From Gloeothece verrucosa PCC 7822 (GTDB lineage Bacteria > Cyanobacteriota > Cyanobacteriia > Cyanobacteriales > Microcystaceae): DNA of 64,000 bases. Of this stretch, positions 26,609 through 35,030 are shown piece after piece. The translations under genes were made by a program, and so were the position numbers. A model generated the notes under the pieces. That model was not told where the DNA came from, did no database searches, and saw only the letters and a list, made by a program, of their open reading frames with translations. The stretch spans positions 1 to 64,000 of the forward strand of contig NC_014502.1 of NCBI RefSeq assembly GCF_000147335.1. Direction: 5' to 3'. Numbering within the stretch: the stretch's first letter is position 1; each line of letters opens with the position of its first letter.

Positions 26609-26993
26609 AATTCAATGACCGCGAAGCATTAGGGGTAAAATTAAAACGAATAACCCAGACTGTTAAAGAGTCATCCCCTCCAAAGAATTGATTGATAAAT
26701 TCTTTCTTACTCAGGTGTGGAAATCCCTCAGCAATTACATCAGATTCAGGCAGATCAGAGAGTTGTTCGCAGTAAGGGAGTTGTGTTAAAGTTACTGAAC
26801 CAACAATCACACAATCCGGACAACGCCGGTCTTTACTAATAGCTGGTATTGGAGTCTGTTGCTCGAAATATTTGATAAATATTTGAGCGTGGCGAAGTTT
26901 CCACAACCGTCGTGTAACGGTTTTTTGTCCTTTAAGTAAGGGTTCTAAAGTTCGAGCATTCCCTAATGGGAATGGGCATAAAGTATTAAGGAT
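26592..26993 (-). CDS. ASCH-domain-like protein, start unclear
   Basis: The open frame extends upstream of the TTG at 26906 to 27014 and includes FPLGNARTLEPLLKGQKTV followed by TRRLWK, the characteristic first part of ASCH domains (putative RNA-binding, PUA-like). VIVGSVTLTQL and AEGFPHLSKKEFINQFFG follow. Starting at 26906 would cut off this conserved part. No ATG, GTG or TTG is found upstream before a TAG at 27015-27017. The gene therefore seems to have lost its 5' end or to use a rare start such as ATA/ATC near 26990. The upstream bases carry a LNSLAQYL-encoding relic like the end of the 28139 gene, suggesting a recombination join. Confidence 0.6.
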   Translation of the reverse strand: MLNTLCPFPLGNARTLEPLLKGQKTVTRRLWKLRHAQIFIKYFEQQTPIPAISKDRRCPDCVIVGSVTLTQLPYCEQLSDLPESDVIAEGFPHLSKKEFINQFFGGDDSLTVWVIRFNFTPNASRSLNFVLDK

Positions 26994-27031
26994 TATTCGA
27001 CCAGAGGTATTGGGCTAGAGAATTTAATTGT

Positions 27032-28026
27032 TCAAGACCAGTTAACTAATGTTGGTTCGATCCACACCCATTTACGCTCAGTCAGCAGGTGCCCGACAGC
27101 AACCTTTTTCATGTGGCCTCTTCTAAAATGAGGGCGAGGAGAGGCATGGTTTGAAGGGGAAATCTTGGGACTTGACGGAGTAGGGGCTTGATAATTTTTG
27201 CCAATCCAAGAGGGTGTTAAGGGGATATTTTTCGTATTTTTAGGACTATAAGCTCTTTCTTCGGATAAATCAATCTTATCACCCCGTATTTGTAGATAAA
27301 GAAGAATTTTTATGATTAAATCATCAATCATAGAGCAAAAGCGTTGCTCGGTTTCTTTGTCGGCTCGGGGAATATTAAGATAATCATGGTATTCGATAAT
27401 AGTGAGTTCGCCTCGTGTGATTTCTCCTTCTGTAATCTCCTGTATTCCTTTATAAATCAAACCTTTAACCGAAGTCGTCCAAACGATTTTATCCACCGTC
27501 AAGGTTGTGCCAAGAAGGGATTGAACTTGCCCTGTTGAATCAAATATTTCGATGGATGGTTGATGGAAGCCACTGGGTAAATAGCGGAAATAAAGCCACT
27601 CCAGGGGCAGTTTGTCGGGAGTGAGGATTAAATGGGGATGGTAGGATGAACATCGCTCGGCTAAAAGGGATTTTGAGTTCGCCAACAGATAAAGGTAATT
27701 CGGTGGAGAGCAAAGCCTTAATTAAATCTTTATTTACCCAGTAAATGGGGGCATTTTCTGTATCGGAAGTCATAAGCTCCGGCCAAGGCGGTGATCCAAA
27801 CAGGATCATTTAAGATGTCGGGATCGTAAAAATTTGACGGAAGAATCTTATCACTGCCACCTGTTAAAAACGTATTGGCCAAACACACAGACTTTAATGG
27901 GGTGTAACCTCTAACTTTTTGGTAATTGTATTTTTGGAGTAGTTGTTGGTAAAGGCGAGTTTTTTGATAGAGATTGCTAATTTCTCGGTATTGGGCTTTA
28001 GCTAAGGCGGGAATGGTGCTGTTCAT
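27032..28026 (-). pseudogene. Plasmid-type hypothetical gene split by two frameshifts
   Basis: Three overlapping frames make one continuous product of about 325 residues. The first (from ATG 28026) is sound to ALAGAYDFRYR; the second continues with NAPIYWVNKDLIKALLS and SVGELK; the third continues with SLLAERCSSYHPHLIL to the end RRGHMKKVAVGHL...KWVWIEP. Each change is equivalent to one extra base, near 27755 and 27675. The C-terminal RRGHxKKV(x)nWIEP pattern is one I associate with phage or plasmid hypothetical proteins. Two independent indels make sequencing error less likely than decay. Function unknown. Confidence 0.65.
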
Positions 28027-28138
28027 ATTGATTAATGATCGGGTAGCTTAAGGTGGCTTATTTGAATTTTAAAAGGAAAAGGAGGCTAGGAGAAAGCGAA
28101 ACTCCAGAGAATGGGCATAAAAGTCGAGAATTTTGGGG

Positions 28139-28567
28139 TCAGAGATATTGGGCTAAAGAATTTAATCTTTTAAGAGTATTGTCATCAAAGATCATCCAAC
28201 ACTCATCAATATCCTCGGATGGGTATTGTTCAAAAATGATTTTAAGTTCTTCAACCGTTTGGACTTGTTCAAGTTTTTTTAACAATGAAGTTAGATCAAT
28301 TCCTGTTTGGAATTTGTAGAGTGCTAATTTATCTTCCTTGCCATGAGGAAAGTTAAAGACAGCGATAGCCTCAGATAATAAGCGACTTTTAATTTCTTCT
28401 CTTTTTGAGCCATTTTTTAGCCGCAGGACAATATTAGTGTAATTATCGGAAAAACCTGAAATAACTATTTGTCCGTAAGGAGAGACGAAATTTGAGACTT
28501 TAATTAAATCAAGAAAAGGGAAATAAATATCTAATCCAACGGGGTTATATTCTGGGTTATTCATCAA
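28139..28567 (-). CDS. Hypothetical protein
   Basis: A 142-aa acidic protein without signal peptide or known motif; it contains VSPYGQIVISGFSDNY and ends DDNTLKRLNSLAQYL. The same ending (LEQLNSLAQYL) can be read in a relic at about 27002-27034, so the gene or its end was once duplicated. It is preceded by a 55-aa gene, with 7 bp between them. Confidence 0.55.
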   Translation of the reverse strand: MMNNPEYNPVGLDIYFPFLDLIKVSNFVSPYGQIVISGFSDNYTNIVLRLKNGSKREEIKSRLLSEAIAVFNFPHGKEDKLALYKFQTGIDLTSLLKKLEQVQTVEELKIIFEQYPSEDIDECWMIFDDNTLKRLNSLAQYL

Positions 28568-28574
28568 TTTTACC

Positions 28575-28742
28575 TCAGCTTTTTAAGGGTGACTGTCTTT
28601 TTTTTAGAATGACATTGATTATTGTGCCCAAATGGGTTTGTTTAAGTTTTTGACTAGCCCGTTCAATGGGGAGGTTTTCAAGGAGCAATAAAATGGCTTC
28701 AAGGATTTGTTCGTCGCTGTTGTTGTCCGATTCGCTTAACAT
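28575..28742 (-). CDS. Small hypothetical protein
   Basis: About 55 aa from ATG 28742, chosen because a start at 28787 would overlap the upstream gene by 32 bp. It is helical (DEQILEAILLLLENLPIER) with a basic C-terminus. Unrecognised; lies within the minus-strand operon. Confidence 0.45.
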   Translation of the reverse strand: MLSESDNNSDEQILEAILLLLENLPIERASQKLKQTHLGTIINVILKKRQSPLKS

Positions 28743-28755
28743 AAATAAATTTTTA

Positions 28756-29151
28756 TTAGTCAAAGTTTTCAGTTTGAGGATTTTCAATTAAAGTATCAAT
28801 CATGTCGTAGTAAGGCGGAGGATCGGTTTCAAAACTCTGCCAATCACAATCAACACATTTTGCAGAGCCTTCTCCGACAATTATTCTATTACTATTGCAT
28901 TCAGGGCAATAATCCTGCCATTCTGTATCTTCTCGGGAAAGAGCGAGGATTTTATAAATATCGGAAAAAGCTTCTTCTAAATCTGGAGAAATTTCCAAAT
29001 CAAATCCATTTTCTGCATAAAAGTCTTCAGCCCCATTTTCTTGAATGTATGAAATGTCTTTTTCAATTTCCTCGATTAATTTATTCCAATACTTCAAGGG
29101 AATTTCTTGAGGTCTAATAAGTTGTTTTTCAGGCAAATCTGGAAATGTCAT
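28756..29151 (-). CDS. Zinc-ribbon-like hypothetical protein
   Basis: A 131-aa acidic protein with a CPECNSNRIIVGEGSAKCVD stretch followed by CDW, that is CxxC...CxxC, a likely zinc ribbon near residues 82-104. The N-terminal 75 residues are helical and acidic. Zinc ribbons of this sort often serve in nucleic-acid or protein contacts. No family is recognised. Confidence 0.6.
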   Translation of the reverse strand: MTFPDLPEKQLIRPQEIPLKYWNKLIEEIEKDISYIQENGAEDFYAENGFDLEISPDLEEAFSDIYKILALSREDTEWQDYCPECNSNRIIVGEGSAKCVDCDWQSFETDPPPYYDMIDTLIENPQTENFD

Positions 29152-29191
29152 CGGGATTTTCCTCTTTATTAAATCAATTTAGGGATTTTTC

Positions 29192-29226
29192 CGAGAAGAG
29201 AGAGATAAAATATCTCTCTTCTCTCG
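29192..29226. terminator. Intergenic stem-loop
   Basis: CGAGAAGAGAGAGATA and TATCTCTCTTCTCTCG pair over 16 bp with one two-base mismatch around an AAA loop. It lies between two minus-strand genes. On the minus strand it is not followed by a T-run, so an mRNA-stabilising or processing hairpin is as likely as a terminator. Confidence 0.45.
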
Positions 29227-29233
29227 ACAATTT

Positions 29234-29869
29234 TTAAGCCGCCACTACACCGTTACCCGTTAACATGGGGGGTGAAGCTGTAAGGAAGGCGGCTTGTATC
29301 AAGTTTCTGAGTCGTTTGTGGGTTAGACCAATTTCTGAGATCTTTTGAGCGATGGTCGGCAACTGCTTGGCTTTCCCTGAAATCTCAAGTTGTTGCTTGA
29401 TAAAGTTCACGGTGGTTTCGGGTTCACTTTGTAGAATTGTCTGTATTTGAGTCGGAGTTAACTTTGTACTATCGTCGTCGTGGGGTGGTAAAGCTTCTAC
29501 CATTAAAGGAATATTTTGAGCATCAGTTGTAGGTTCAGTGTCCTCTCCTTGTGGATTTAAGAACCGGCCAGATTGGGCATACTCAGAATGATTATTGATT
29601 ACCTCAGTGGCAATCTCTTGTATTTCAGTTGCCAAGTTTTGTAAACTGTCAGGGTCAAAAACGGGGCAGAGATCTTTAAACAATTTTCGGATTTGGTTCA
29701 ATAATGATTGCGCCTCTCTTTCTGCGGTTTTCTGTCCTTGAGCAAGTTGTTCTCTAATTCGGAATTCCTGCTCTAAGTCAGTCAGTTGCTTTTTGAGATT
29801 AGCAATATGAGACAGAATCTCTTGATTATTTTCTTCGGTTAGTTCGATAGATTTTTGTAAGACACTCAT
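29234..29869 (-). CDS. Coiled-coil hypothetical protein
   Basis: A 211-aa protein: the first 75 residues are a coiled coil (ILSHIANLKKQLTDLEQEFR), then a helical segment, a Pro/Asp/Thr linker, and a C-terminal region with TPTQIQTILQSEPETTVNF and IGLTHKRLRNLIQAAF that could be a small helical domain. No membrane segment. Unknown function. Confidence 0.6.
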   Translation of the reverse strand: MSVLQKSIELTEENNQEILSHIANLKKQLTDLEQEFRIREQLAQGQKTAEREAQSLLNQIRKLFKDLCPVFDPDSLQNLATEIQEIATEVINNHSEYAQSGRFLNPQGEDTEPTTDAQNIPLMVEALPPHDDDSTKLTPTQIQTILQSEPETTVNFIKQQLEISGKAKQLPTIAQKISEIGLTHKRLRNLIQAAFLTASPPMLTGNGVVAA

Positions 29870-29927
29870 GGGATTCTCTCTAGTTATTGAAAAGGTTTAT
29901 TAAGGCAAAAATTAGGGAAGTTAATCG

Positions 29928-30185
29928 TCATTGATAGGGGTTTAATTTTCCCCAAAATAACGAGGATAATTCATTTTTAAGTCTTGAATTTTCCGCCTGT
30001 AACTGACTGATAAGAAGCGGATTAGAGTGACAAGTTTTTAGGGGACGTTCTCGCTCTAATTGAAGAGACAGTTTTTGGTTTTCTTCAAGTAATTGACCAA
30101 AAGGGCGAATAACTTTAACTGGCAGCTTCTTCTTTAATTTCCGACCGAGGGGCAGATTGCTCGATGGTTGCTGGTATGGTTTCAT
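29928..30185 (-). CDS. Small basic coiled-coil protein
   Basis: An 85-aa protein with a very basic N-terminal third (PLGRKLKKKLPVKVIRP) followed by two leucine-rich helical stretches (QLLEENQKLSLQLERE; ISQLQAENSRLKNELSSLF). It resembles a basic-zipper-like arrangement and might bind nucleic acid, but this is inference. It begins 12 bp after the exonuclease gene ends. Confidence 0.5.
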   Translation of the reverse strand: MKPYQQPSSNLPLGRKLKKKLPVKVIRPFGQLLEENQKLSLQLERERPLKTCHSNPLLISQLQAENSRLKNELSSLFWGKLNPYQ

Positions 30186-30197
30186 GGGCTACACTCC

Positions 30198-31079
30198 TCA
30201 CGCATTGATTAAATGGTCTTGGGCTTCGGGGTCAGGATGCAGTTCGGCAACGGGGAAGGGGAAAAAATCTATCATGTATGGGTTCAGCAACCGCCACCAT
30301 GTTTTTGTTTCAGGTTTCCAACTGAAGCCCCAGTCTGATGCTTTTTGTCTGTTGTCGAAACTGACCAGCGCCTTAAATTTTTTCCGGTCTGCACAATAGG
30401 GAATAACAGGGAAATCGAAGGTTTCGCTTCTATCTTTCTTTACGAGCGCGTGTGTGTCTTTATCCCATCTAAAGCCATGACTCAAGACAGCTTCATTATC
30501 CGACCCTTCAATTTTTCTCGGTGCGATCGCTTCCACTAATGGCAGTTGCGCTATCCGAAAATGTTCTGGTAAATTTTGGACTCGGTTAAAAACCTCTTTA
30601 AGTAACAGGCAATCATCAATTGCTCTATGGCTGCAACTGATTCCAATTCCGTAAAATTGAGAGAGACTAATTAAGTCTCTTTTGCCGTTATATTGTTTGG
30701 GAAAAAGCTCGAAATCTTTGAGGCTGCATAACCAGATTTTATCCCACTTCTGTGCCCATGTCAACTTTTTAACTACGTCTTTATCAAAGTTAGCATTATG
30801 AGCAACTACAACATCAGCAGAAGCATAAGCAGCTTGTAACCAATTGAGGAAATAATTTTGTTGTTGGGGACAAATTTGTGTGGCTAATGGGTCAATTTTG
30901 TTAATCAAGTAAGCTTCATTGATTGTATCTGCATCTACCGCTATTAACGAGGAGCCACAACTGAGCATACATTGATTAGGGATTGAATACAATACCGCAC
31001 CCACTTCGAGAACTTGATTGTTATCTTTATTTCCCGTTGTCTCCGTATCTATTATGAGGCAAGTCTCTACGTCTATCAT
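30198..31079 (-). CDS. DEDDh 3'-5' exonuclease
   Basis: A 293-aa exonuclease of the DnaQ/RNase T superfamily. ExoI is LIIDTETTGNKDN (Asp and Glu), ExoII is VVAHNANFDKD, and ExoIII is SHRAIDDCLLL (His and Asp), within residues 8-175. The C-terminal 100 residues (FRWDKDTHALVKKDR, WGFSWKPETKTWWRLL) form an extra domain I cannot name. Such proteins degrade or proofread DNA or RNA ends. In this operon it sits with nuclease-like genes, which suggests element replication or recombination. Confidence 0.85.
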   Translation of the reverse strand: MIDVETCLIIDTETTGNKDNNQVLEVGAVLYSIPNQCMLSCGSSLIAVDADTINEAYLINKIDPLATQICPQQQNYFLNWLQAAYASADVVVAHNANFDKDVVKKLTWAQKWDKIWLCSLKDFELFPKQYNGKRDLISLSQFYGIGISCSHRAIDDCLLLKEVFNRVQNLPEHFRIAQLPLVEAIAPRKIEGSDNEAVLSHGFRWDKDTHALVKKDRSETFDFPVIPYCADRKKFKALVSFDNRQKASDWGFSWKPETKTWWRLLNPYMIDFFPFPVAELHPDPEAQDHLINA

Positions 31080-31107
31080 CGTCTGTATTCCTTGTTAGTT
31101 AAAGCTT

Positions 31108-31410
31108 TTAATCAAATACTGGTGGCTGATAGTTTTTTACTATCTCAAATATTTCGCCCTGCACTTCCTGGTCAAAGCTATCCGTATCTACGGGAACGGT
31201 AGCTATTCGATTACCGTAGCCTGAAAGAAGAAGAAAATATTTAACTTTTCCTTCACGAAAACCTTTTTCTAGTGCCGCTTCTAGTCCGGCTTCAAGGTCG
31301 GTATATAATTTTTCAAGTTCTGAGTCGGTTACGGAGGGAATATCTGTGATTGTGTAACCAAGATCTATGTAAAAAGGATAGTATGCTTCGTTAAATTTGT
31401 CAAGGTTCAT
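31108..31410 (-). CDS. Small acidic hypothetical protein
   Basis: A 100-aa protein, acidic, with a Glu-rich helix (LEKLYTDLEAGLEAALEKGF) followed by a short beta region (KVKYFLLLSGYGNRIATVPV). No signal peptide. I do not recognise it. It ends 28 bp before the exonuclease gene and is probably co-transcribed with it. Confidence 0.5.
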   Translation of the reverse strand: MNLDKFNEAYYPFYIDLGYTITDIPSVTDSELEKLYTDLEAGLEAALEKGFREGKVKYFLLLSGYGNRIATVPVDTDSFDQEVQGEIFEIVKNYQPPVFD

Positions 31411-31500
31411 GGGAAAATTTTATTGAAGTTTGCATTGGGATTTTCTTGAGTTTAAAAACAGTTTCATTATTGAGGAAAGGTCACAATAATATTTAGCCTC

Positions 31501-32019
31501 TTACAATGATTTTCTATAAGCAGCTTTCCAATTTTTTAAGTTTTTGACTTCTATGACTTCAGATGAAGTTAATATGTCAATTTTTCCAGCAGTCGTAAAA
31601 ATTTCTATTTGTCCATTAAGTTTCGCTGCCCAAGTATTTCTATAAAAATCTTCTACTCTGGTAACTTTATTTGAAGCAAATTTTTGATGGGGAATAGGTA
31701 AGTTATTTAGTTGATAATAATTGTTAAAAGCTTTTTGTCTACATTTTGAGCCAGCTTCAAAAGCATAATGTTGAATTATGATGTGAATCGCTTTTAAAGG
31801 AATTCCAGCTTGAAAAAATGAACGAGGAATAAACCCTTGTTCCATAAGCTTTTGACCCAGTTTGGTCAAAGATTTTTCCCCACTCGTAAAATGATAAGTT
31901 AATGCTTTATGGTCAACTCCGGCCAATCTAGCAGCCCCTCTAATAGAAGTTCGGGTACTGCCATCGGGGTTGATGCTGAATTCGTCACGGATTGAAGAGG
32001 GTAAAGTGATACTATTCAT
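31501..32019 (-). CDS. HTH-like protein with truncated nuclease-fold end
   Basis: A 172-aa protein. Residues about 22-50 (TSIRGAARLAGVDHKALTYH) look like a helix-turn-helix found in some phage and plasmid proteins. The C-terminal part has GQIEIFTTAGKIDILTSSEV followed by IEVKNLKNWKAA, which resembles a restriction-endonuclease-like core (D...ExK). Homologues I recall continue past NWKAA for about 40 residues. Here it stops after YRKSL with no continuation visible downstream, so a 3' truncation is likely and activity doubtful. Confidence 0.55.
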   Translation of the reverse strand: MNSITLPSSIRDEFSINPDGSTRTSIRGAARLAGVDHKALTYHFTSGEKSLTKLGQKLMEQGFIPRSFFQAGIPLKAIHIIIQHYAFEAGSKCRQKAFNNYYQLNNLPIPHQKFASNKVTRVEDFYRNTWAAKLNGQIEIFTTAGKIDILTSSEVIEVKNLKNWKAAYRKSL

Positions 32020-32073
32020 GGCTAAGATGAAAAAATTGAGTAAGAAAGTGAAAATCTTGGCTATGGCTTTTGT

Positions 32074-32796
32074 TTAAGCCACTTCTGTTACTGTTTTGTT
32101 TTCATAAAACTGATTCAATCGCGCGATCGCTTCTCCATAACACAGAGGCCACAAATCCCCAGGCAGAGGGATAACCTGATAATTAGCCTTTGTCAGAACC
32201 ACAATCCAAATCTCAGAAATAGATATATCGTGATATTCAGCTAACATCTTGTAAAAGGTTGACTGAATCCAGGCTCGTTTGAGATAGGGATTGGCGTTAT
32301 CCCAGGTTAAGAATCTTGGCGGGGTTTCGGATGGGTCAAAGGATCGGTATTCGTGCCAGTAAGGGGTATAACTGCGGGTTTTCGTTTCTTTATCGTAGCT
32401 CCATGACCCCTCGGTAGATTTTAAGTCAATTAGAGCCGTAGATTTAGATGACCATTGAAGAATCAGGTCAGGAGTCCCGCCGTAACGTAAAACCGGATGA
32501 ACAAGAGGCTTTTCACTGAGTAGTATTTTGGCTTCCCCTTGGACTACAGCCCCAACAAAACCACTGATACTGGCCCACCAGGGTAAAATTACTTCATCGA
32601 TGTGCGGCGTGACTCCTGTTAATAAATCCGCTATCGCCGCATGACAGCGACTACCCCTGTCCATACGCTCCTGCCTTTTTTTCTCTCCTGACGGCGTTAA
32701 AGTCTTGGATGGGATTTCATCAGTAGCGTCTAGGATTTGATTGACAGAGGGCAATATAGACCCGTCCGGGTGGATGTATGGTTTCTTATCCTTCAT
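32074..32796 (-). CDS. PD-(D/E)XK nuclease-like protein
   Basis: A 240-aa protein with a RecB/Cas4-type core: RGSRCHAAIADLL helix, YGGTPDLILQW (Asp), and ALIDLKSTEGSW (D-x-K), then a helical stretch with YLKRAWIQSTFYKMLAEYH. This order fits PD-(D/E)XK exonucleases of phages and plasmids. It is preceded by a perfect hairpin (32827-32853). Likely works on DNA ends in recombination or replication of the element, by analogy. Confidence 0.72.
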   Translation of the reverse strand: MKDKKPYIHPDGSILPSVNQILDATDEIPSKTLTPSGEKKRQERMDRGSRCHAAIADLLTGVTPHIDEVILPWWASISGFVGAVVQGEAKILLSEKPLVHPVLRYGGTPDLILQWSSKSTALIDLKSTEGSWSYDKETKTRSYTPYWHEYRSFDPSETPPRFLTWDNANPYLKRAWIQSTFYKMLAEYHDISISEIWIVVLTKANYQVIPLPGDLWPLCYGEAIARLNQFYENKTVTEVA

Positions 32797-32826
32797 CGCT
32801 TGTGTCTCCTAATCGGTTAGTGTAAT

Positions 32827-32853
32827 AGCAGTAGGAGAAAAACTCCTACTGCT
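32827..32853. terminator. Perfect intergenic hairpin
   Basis: AGCAGTAGGAG and CTCCTACTGCT form a perfect 11-bp stem around AAAAA, between two minus-strand genes. TAATCGGTTA also occurs as a direct repeat on both sides. There is no T-run on the minus strand, so it may be a processing or stabilising element. Confidence 0.45.
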
Positions 32854-32861
32854 GTAATCGG

Positions 32862-33674
32862 TTACTTAGTAGTGGTGGCCGGTAAAGAATTAGCGGCTAG
32901 TCCTGGGCGCAGTCCGGGAACTGATGGCGTAGCCGCTTCATTAGAGATAGCTTTTAAATAGCCTTTCTCGGCTACAGGATTGACGAGGTAATAGGAGCAA
33001 ATTTCGGGATCAGTAGAGATAGAGTGCCCAATTTCGAGTAATTCTTTTTCTGTATCGTTTATGGGGTCGCGGTAGCTCCAAGTCAAATACCAGTGCGCCT
33101 TGACTCCCTTGGTCGTGTAGGTGAACTCGAAAGTGAAAATTTTCTCGCTGTATATAGTATTGGCTTTAGCCGCTACGTAGGATTCTATGGAGGGATAGTC
33201 AGCTTTTAGTTCTTTGACACGGGCAATATATTCTTGAAACAGCGAGACTTCAAACGGTGTCACCATTTTTGCGTATTCATCAAGACTTCTGCCCCTCAAG
33301 AGAAATGTACATAAGACGTTTTCTTCCAAGCGATTAGGATCGCGCCTGGGTTTTTCGACGAACTGCTTATCCTTTAAAATCCAGCCAGATACGGGGATGG
33401 CAAAAATTTCCCGAAACAGTTCACCTTTATAAAAATCTCCCAGAGTTAAGGGACGAACAGGAGAATAATTGGGGCGTGACGGATTAATTAAGACTAAATC
33501 CGCTTTAGTCGCCACAATGTGCTTGTCAAATTCCCCCGAACGGTAGGCTTCTCCCAAATCAGCATCAAATTGTTTGTTGACAATCGCTCCCCCATCCAGC
33601 CTCGTGTACAGTTGGGTTAGCTGCGTTGGCAGTAAAACTGATGTTTTTCCCGTTTCTGATGTGATGATTTTCAT
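32862..33674 (-). CDS. Hypothetical protein of cyanobacterial plasmid type
   Basis: A 270-aa protein, cytoplasmic, mixed alpha/beta, with NPSRPNYSPVRPLTLGDF, IFAIPVSGWILKDKQFVEK and VLCTFLLRGRSLDEYAKM. I associate this layout with an uncharacterised family on cyanobacterial plasmids (possibly DUF5895) but cannot confirm it. The C-terminal 25 residues are Pro/Ala-rich and disordered. Single-stranded-DNA-binding or annealing roles are possible for such genes beside exonucleases, but nothing here proves that. Confidence 0.5.
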   Translation of the reverse strand: MKIITSETGKTSVLLPTQLTQLYTRLDGGAIVNKQFDADLGEAYRSGEFDKHIVATKADLVLINPSRPNYSPVRPLTLGDFYKGELFREIFAIPVSGWILKDKQFVEKPRRDPNRLEENVLCTFLLRGRSLDEYAKMVTPFEVSLFQEYIARVKELKADYPSIESYVAAKANTIYSEKIFTFEFTYTTKGVKAHWYLTWSYRDPINDTEKELLEIGHSISTDPEICSYYLVNPVAEKGYLKAISNEAATPSVPGLRPGLAANSLPATTTK

Positions 33675-33778
33675 GGTTTGTCTCGAATAAAGGGTAAAAT
33701 TGTTAATTAATACTTATGCCGGCACTCAGTCCGTATTGATAGCCTTGTTGATAAGCTTTTGTTGCCCCGATGGGCTGA

Positions 33779-34315
33779 CTAACTCCAGCCAGAGCATCCT
33801 TTCTCCCCGTTTCGCGCATCTTTCTGTTTCTGTTCATAAGGCGTAGTTAGCCGCACAACAGGCAGATCGAATTGGCCATCCATTGATAAAGAATGGCCAA
33901 TTAATTTTCTCGCTTCATCTAAATCCGAGTGCTTCCAACGCGAATGAAAATAGTAACCATTTTTGGTACAGTAAAGCACTTGGCTTATACTTTCACTCAG
34001 CCTGTGGAATTTCCTTTCAAGCTCTGAATGTTTGTGCCGATTGTAATGTTCTAGCCAAATAATCGGTTCAGTTAGTTGATAGTGCAGCTTCACCAATGTG
34101 GCTAGATTCTCCGAACAGTTGGTAATTGACGTTCCGCTATCTTCAGCATCTAAATCTGAGAACACTACGATTAATGGGCTTTTTTTCTTCCAGATTCTTA
34201 CTCGCGCTGTTGATTCATAAAGAGCATTTGGACGGTCTGGGTATCCATGACCCGACCAAACCGCAATCACATCAATATCCGGTTCATTTAAATTCTTACA
34301 AGTTGAATTATTCAT
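33779..34315 (-). CDS. Hypothetical protein
   Basis: About 178 aa from ATG 34315, which overlaps the upstream stop as TAATG. A frame start at 34369 would overlap that gene by 55 bp. It contains IDVIAVWSGHGYPDRP, SPLIVVFSDLDAEDSGTS and FHSRWKHSDLDEARKLIGHS. No membrane segment or known motif. Coupled to the upstream 137-aa gene. Confidence 0.55.
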   Translation of the reverse strand: MNNSTCKNLNEPDIDVIAVWSGHGYPDRPNALYESTARVRIWKKKSPLIVVFSDLDAEDSGTSITNCSENLATLVKLHYQLTEPIIWLEHYNRHKHSELERKFHRLSESISQVLYCTKNGYYFHSRWKHSDLDEARKLIGHSLSMDGQFDLPVVRLTTPYEQKQKDARNGEKGCSGWS

Positions 34316-34728
34316 TAGTTTTCTATCCTCTCTATGGCTACTGATAAAGCATCCGCGTCCTTCTTCCAATCGTTATCAGGATCGTTTTTATGGGCTTGAT
34401 CGCCGATATGCTTTAAAGTTGTCAGAATTCCCATTAAAGAATGCTTATTAATTAACTGCCTCAAAATAGCTTCTAATTCTTGATCGACTTCGGGAATAGG
34501 GAGAGTTACTGCGTCGCCTTCTAGCTGTTCAAAAGTGGTACACCAACGTACATTTACATCAAAGGCATCACCCGAAGGCGCTAAAAATTCTCCGGTACCG
34601 CCACCGCCCGATAAAGCACTGGCAAGAACGATCAACAGATCTAAAATACCGTTCTTGTTTCCTCGAATTAAATTAGGCTCAATGACCAAAACGGAATCTT
34701 GTTCAGGAATTGGTGAGTTAGTCGTCAT
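34315..34728 (-). CDS. Hypothetical protein
   Basis: A 137-aa acidic protein starting MTTNSPIPEQDSVLVIE, with a Gly-rich LSGGGGTGEFLAPSGD stretch and a helical C-terminus. Its start overlaps the upstream stop by 4 bp (34725-34728) and its stop overlaps the next start by one base, so it lies in a tightly coupled trio. Unrecognised. Confidence 0.5.
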   Translation of the reverse strand: MTTNSPIPEQDSVLVIEPNLIRGNKNGILDLLIVLASALSGGGGTGEFLAPSGDAFDVNVRWCTTFEQLEGDAVTLPIPEVDQELEAILRQLINKHSLMGILTTLKHIGDQAHKNDPDNDWKKDADALSVAIERIEN

Positions 34729-34949
34729 AACACTGCCTCGATTGTTGTTGTAGAGGATTTTAAAAAAATACGGTTCAGCCGTCGTAATTGGCGCTGTGCA
34801 GATTGGGCTGCCGTTAAGGTTGGGTAATGTCTGGCTTTGTACTTCTGAGATGTCCAGTTACTTCCATCCCAGTAACGGTTGCTGGCATTGACTAGAAGAT
34901 AGTGTTCGAGCCGTACCTGAAATAATGGGATTCTTCGTCGGTTGCTCAT
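34725..34949 (-). CDS. Small basic hypothetical protein
   Basis: A 74-aa basic protein (MSNRRRIPLFQVRLEHYL; AAQSAQRQLRRLNR). It overlaps the downstream gene as ATGA. Its charge suggests nucleic-acid binding, but no motif is present. Confidence 0.45.
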   Translation of the reverse strand: MSNRRRIPLFQVRLEHYLLVNASNRYWDGSNWTSQKYKARHYPTLTAAQSAQRQLRRLNRIFLKSSTTTIEAVL

Positions 34950-35030
34950 GGGTTCATTTCTCAGAAAGTTGAAAATCTATGAATAGTCTCTATGGCTGTG
35001 TGAGGATTTGTTAGGGATATTTCGGGGAAA

